The notes under the pieces: generated by a model
What the model was told of the DNA's origin: nothing
Seen by the model: only the letters and a program-made list of their open reading frames with translations
Databases searched by the model: none
Shown: piece after piece, positions 32,362-33,229 of the stretch
Position numbering within the stretch: the first letter of the stretch is position 1
Layout: each line of letters opens with the position of its first letter
Translations under genes and position numbers: made by a program
Origin: Gemmatimonadota bacterium
GTDB taxonomy: Bacteria; Latescibacterota; UBA2968; UBA8231
Direction: 5' to 3'
Length of the DNA: 33,229 nt
Assembly (NCBI GenBank): GCA_009840005.1
Contig: VXOR01000105.1
Span: 1 to 33,229, forward strand

Positions 32362-33177
32362 TTACCACTTCGGAGGCTTGGGAACCAGTGTATATCGAGC
32401 TTTCTTCACAACCGAAGAGGCTACGAGTTTTGAGTTTAGCTGCAATACGTCGTTTGAGTCGCACTTGGGAAATTCTGCGAGGAATATATCCCCATTGTCT
32501 TCGAGTTTCGCTCCTAATGGAATTGTAAAATCCATATCGTCTTCCATAAGTCGCTGCAGAGTTGCAGCAGCTATCCCCACAATCTGATTTAGAGTGAGTA
32601 CATCGTTCCCTTTGGATTTTGCCTCACAGGGAATCGGTATTCGGCGATTTCCTTCTTTCATTACGAAAAAGCAATCCAGTTCATGAGGCTGAACTTTTAC
32701 TGGAGCTTGGACGCGCGTTATTGTTCCTTTGGGAACGCCAAAAAAGTCGTCGAGAACTCCTCCATACTCTATAGCGGCTAACAGCCCGCCTTCATCGGGA
32801 CGCAGAAGGTCGAGTATATAAGGAGGGATTTCAATACGAATAGGTTTAGCTGCTAAATCTGGGGGACAAGCGATAGAGATCACCCCTGCGAAAGGACCAC
32901 TGTCTTGAAAAAATATACCCATTGAACCGCTATGAGTTCCTTCTCGCAAAAAATAACCTGCTTGCTTAGCAGAAGGACTTCTCGCGTCTGAATTTCCCGA
33001 CCGAGTAAGGTCTTTCACAAAGTTGTTCAGATTCGATGGGACATTCCCGCCTGTCTCGATGATCGCTTCTCTTACTTCATCGCGTGTAAACGGTATCTCC
33101 GGTTGCGGATTGTCGAAGTCGTATTTCCGCTTAAATATATGTTCAAGTGCTGCGGGTTTATCGTAATCGCTCTTCAT
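32362..33177 (-). CDS. Probable type II restriction endonuclease (PD-(D/E)xK-like)
   Basis: 271 residues, and I recognise no named family. A nuclease motif is visible: D168 in 'HELDCFFV', then after a short hairpin E185-A-K187 in 'IPCEAKSKGND', with Gln198 ('LNQIVGIAA') downstream, the D...ExK...Q arrangement of restriction-type nucleases. The N-terminal part ('YDKPAALEHIFKRKYDF', 'FTRDEVREAI') may hold the DNA-binding region. The gene is tail to tail with the methyltransferase, stop codons directly adjacent, which is common in type II systems. AGGA lies 8 bases before the ATG. Cleavage activity is inferred from motif plus context. Confidence 0.7.
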   Translation of the reverse strand: MKSDYDKPAALEHIFKRKYDFDNPQPEIPFTRDEVREAIIETGGNVPSNLNNFVKDLTRSGNSDARSPSAKQAGYFLREGTHSGSMGIFFQDSGPFAGVISIACPPDLAAKPIRIEIPPYILDLLRPDEGGLLAAIEYGGVLDDFFGVPKGTITRVQAPVKVQPHELDCFFVMKEGNRRIPIPCEAKSKGNDVLTLNQIVGIAAATLQRLMEDDMDFTIPLGAKLEDNGDIFLAEFPKCDSNDVLQLNSKLVASSVVKKARYTLVPKPPKW

Positions 33178-33200
33178 ATAGCGGTCCTAAATCATTCGAG

Positions 33201-33218
33201 AGCCAAAGTATATTGGCT
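33201..33218 (-). promoter_or_regulatory. Palindrome around a -10 box upstream of the endonuclease gene
   Basis: AGCCAA and TTGGCT flank AGTATA, so on the minus strand TATACT (33207-33212), a good -10 box, is enclosed in a palindrome 24 bp from the endonuclease ATG. The -35 box would lie at or past the window edge. It could be an operator that delays nuclease expression. It differs from the palindrome at 30723-30738. Confidence 0.4.
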
Positions 33219-33229
33219 TAACTTAGGGA

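Overview
The window looks like a contig from an uncultivated, sulfatase- and phytanoyl-dioxygenase-rich bacterium of the Latescibacterota / Poribacteria type. This is inferred from two type I sulfatases, two PhyH-family dioxygenases, a secreted DUF362 protein ending in a FlgD-like 'ENYPNPFNP' tail, many GTG/TTG starts with 4-base stop/start overlaps, and several families of short intergenic palindromic repeats. No rRNA or tRNA gene or CRISPR array is visible, so the phylum is a guess.

Left third (1-8465, plus strand): a membrane-anchored thioredoxin-like CxxC protein, an ABC half-transporter split by a complete IS701-like insertion sequence, a membrane-anchored rhodanese, a cytoplasmic subtilase with an unusual oxyanion-hole position, a DUF1611 P-loop protein, a stand-alone acyl carrier protein, a lone beta-sandwich domain and a BtrH-like acyltransferase. 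Overlapping starts and stops tie several of them together. ACP plus BtrH-like enzyme recalls the way butirosin side chains are moved from an ACP. With the subtilase, DUF1611 protein and exporters this is the best candidate for an undescribed biosynthetic or peptide-tailoring pathway. No precursor peptide, adenylating or ligase enzyme is visible inside the window.

Middle (8466-16982): a MITE-like palindromic element, a HepT-MntA type toxin-antitoxin pair, then an RND efflux set (adaptor and two different RND permeases, no outer-membrane channel). The second permease has an extra block of about 115 residues after its seventh membrane helix.

Right half, minus strand (17069-30594): RNase D; a coupled run of two sulfatases and an MFS transporter below a PhyH dioxygenase; an ArsP/DUF318-type permease overlapping a secreted DUF362 protein and a small secreted protein; a short plus-strand pair (cupin, DoxX); an uncharacterised 391-residue protein; and a second PhyH dioxygenase. 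Three copies of an 80-95 bp dispersed repeat sit between genes.

Right edge (30660-33229) is an AT-richer defence island: a Phd/YefM-like protein behind a near-perfect sigma70-type promoter with a 16-bp palindrome at the predicted start point, a DNA methyltransferase, and a tail-to-tail gene carrying a D...ExK nuclease motif. It reads as a type II restriction-modification system in which an antitoxin-like protein occupies the place of a controller.
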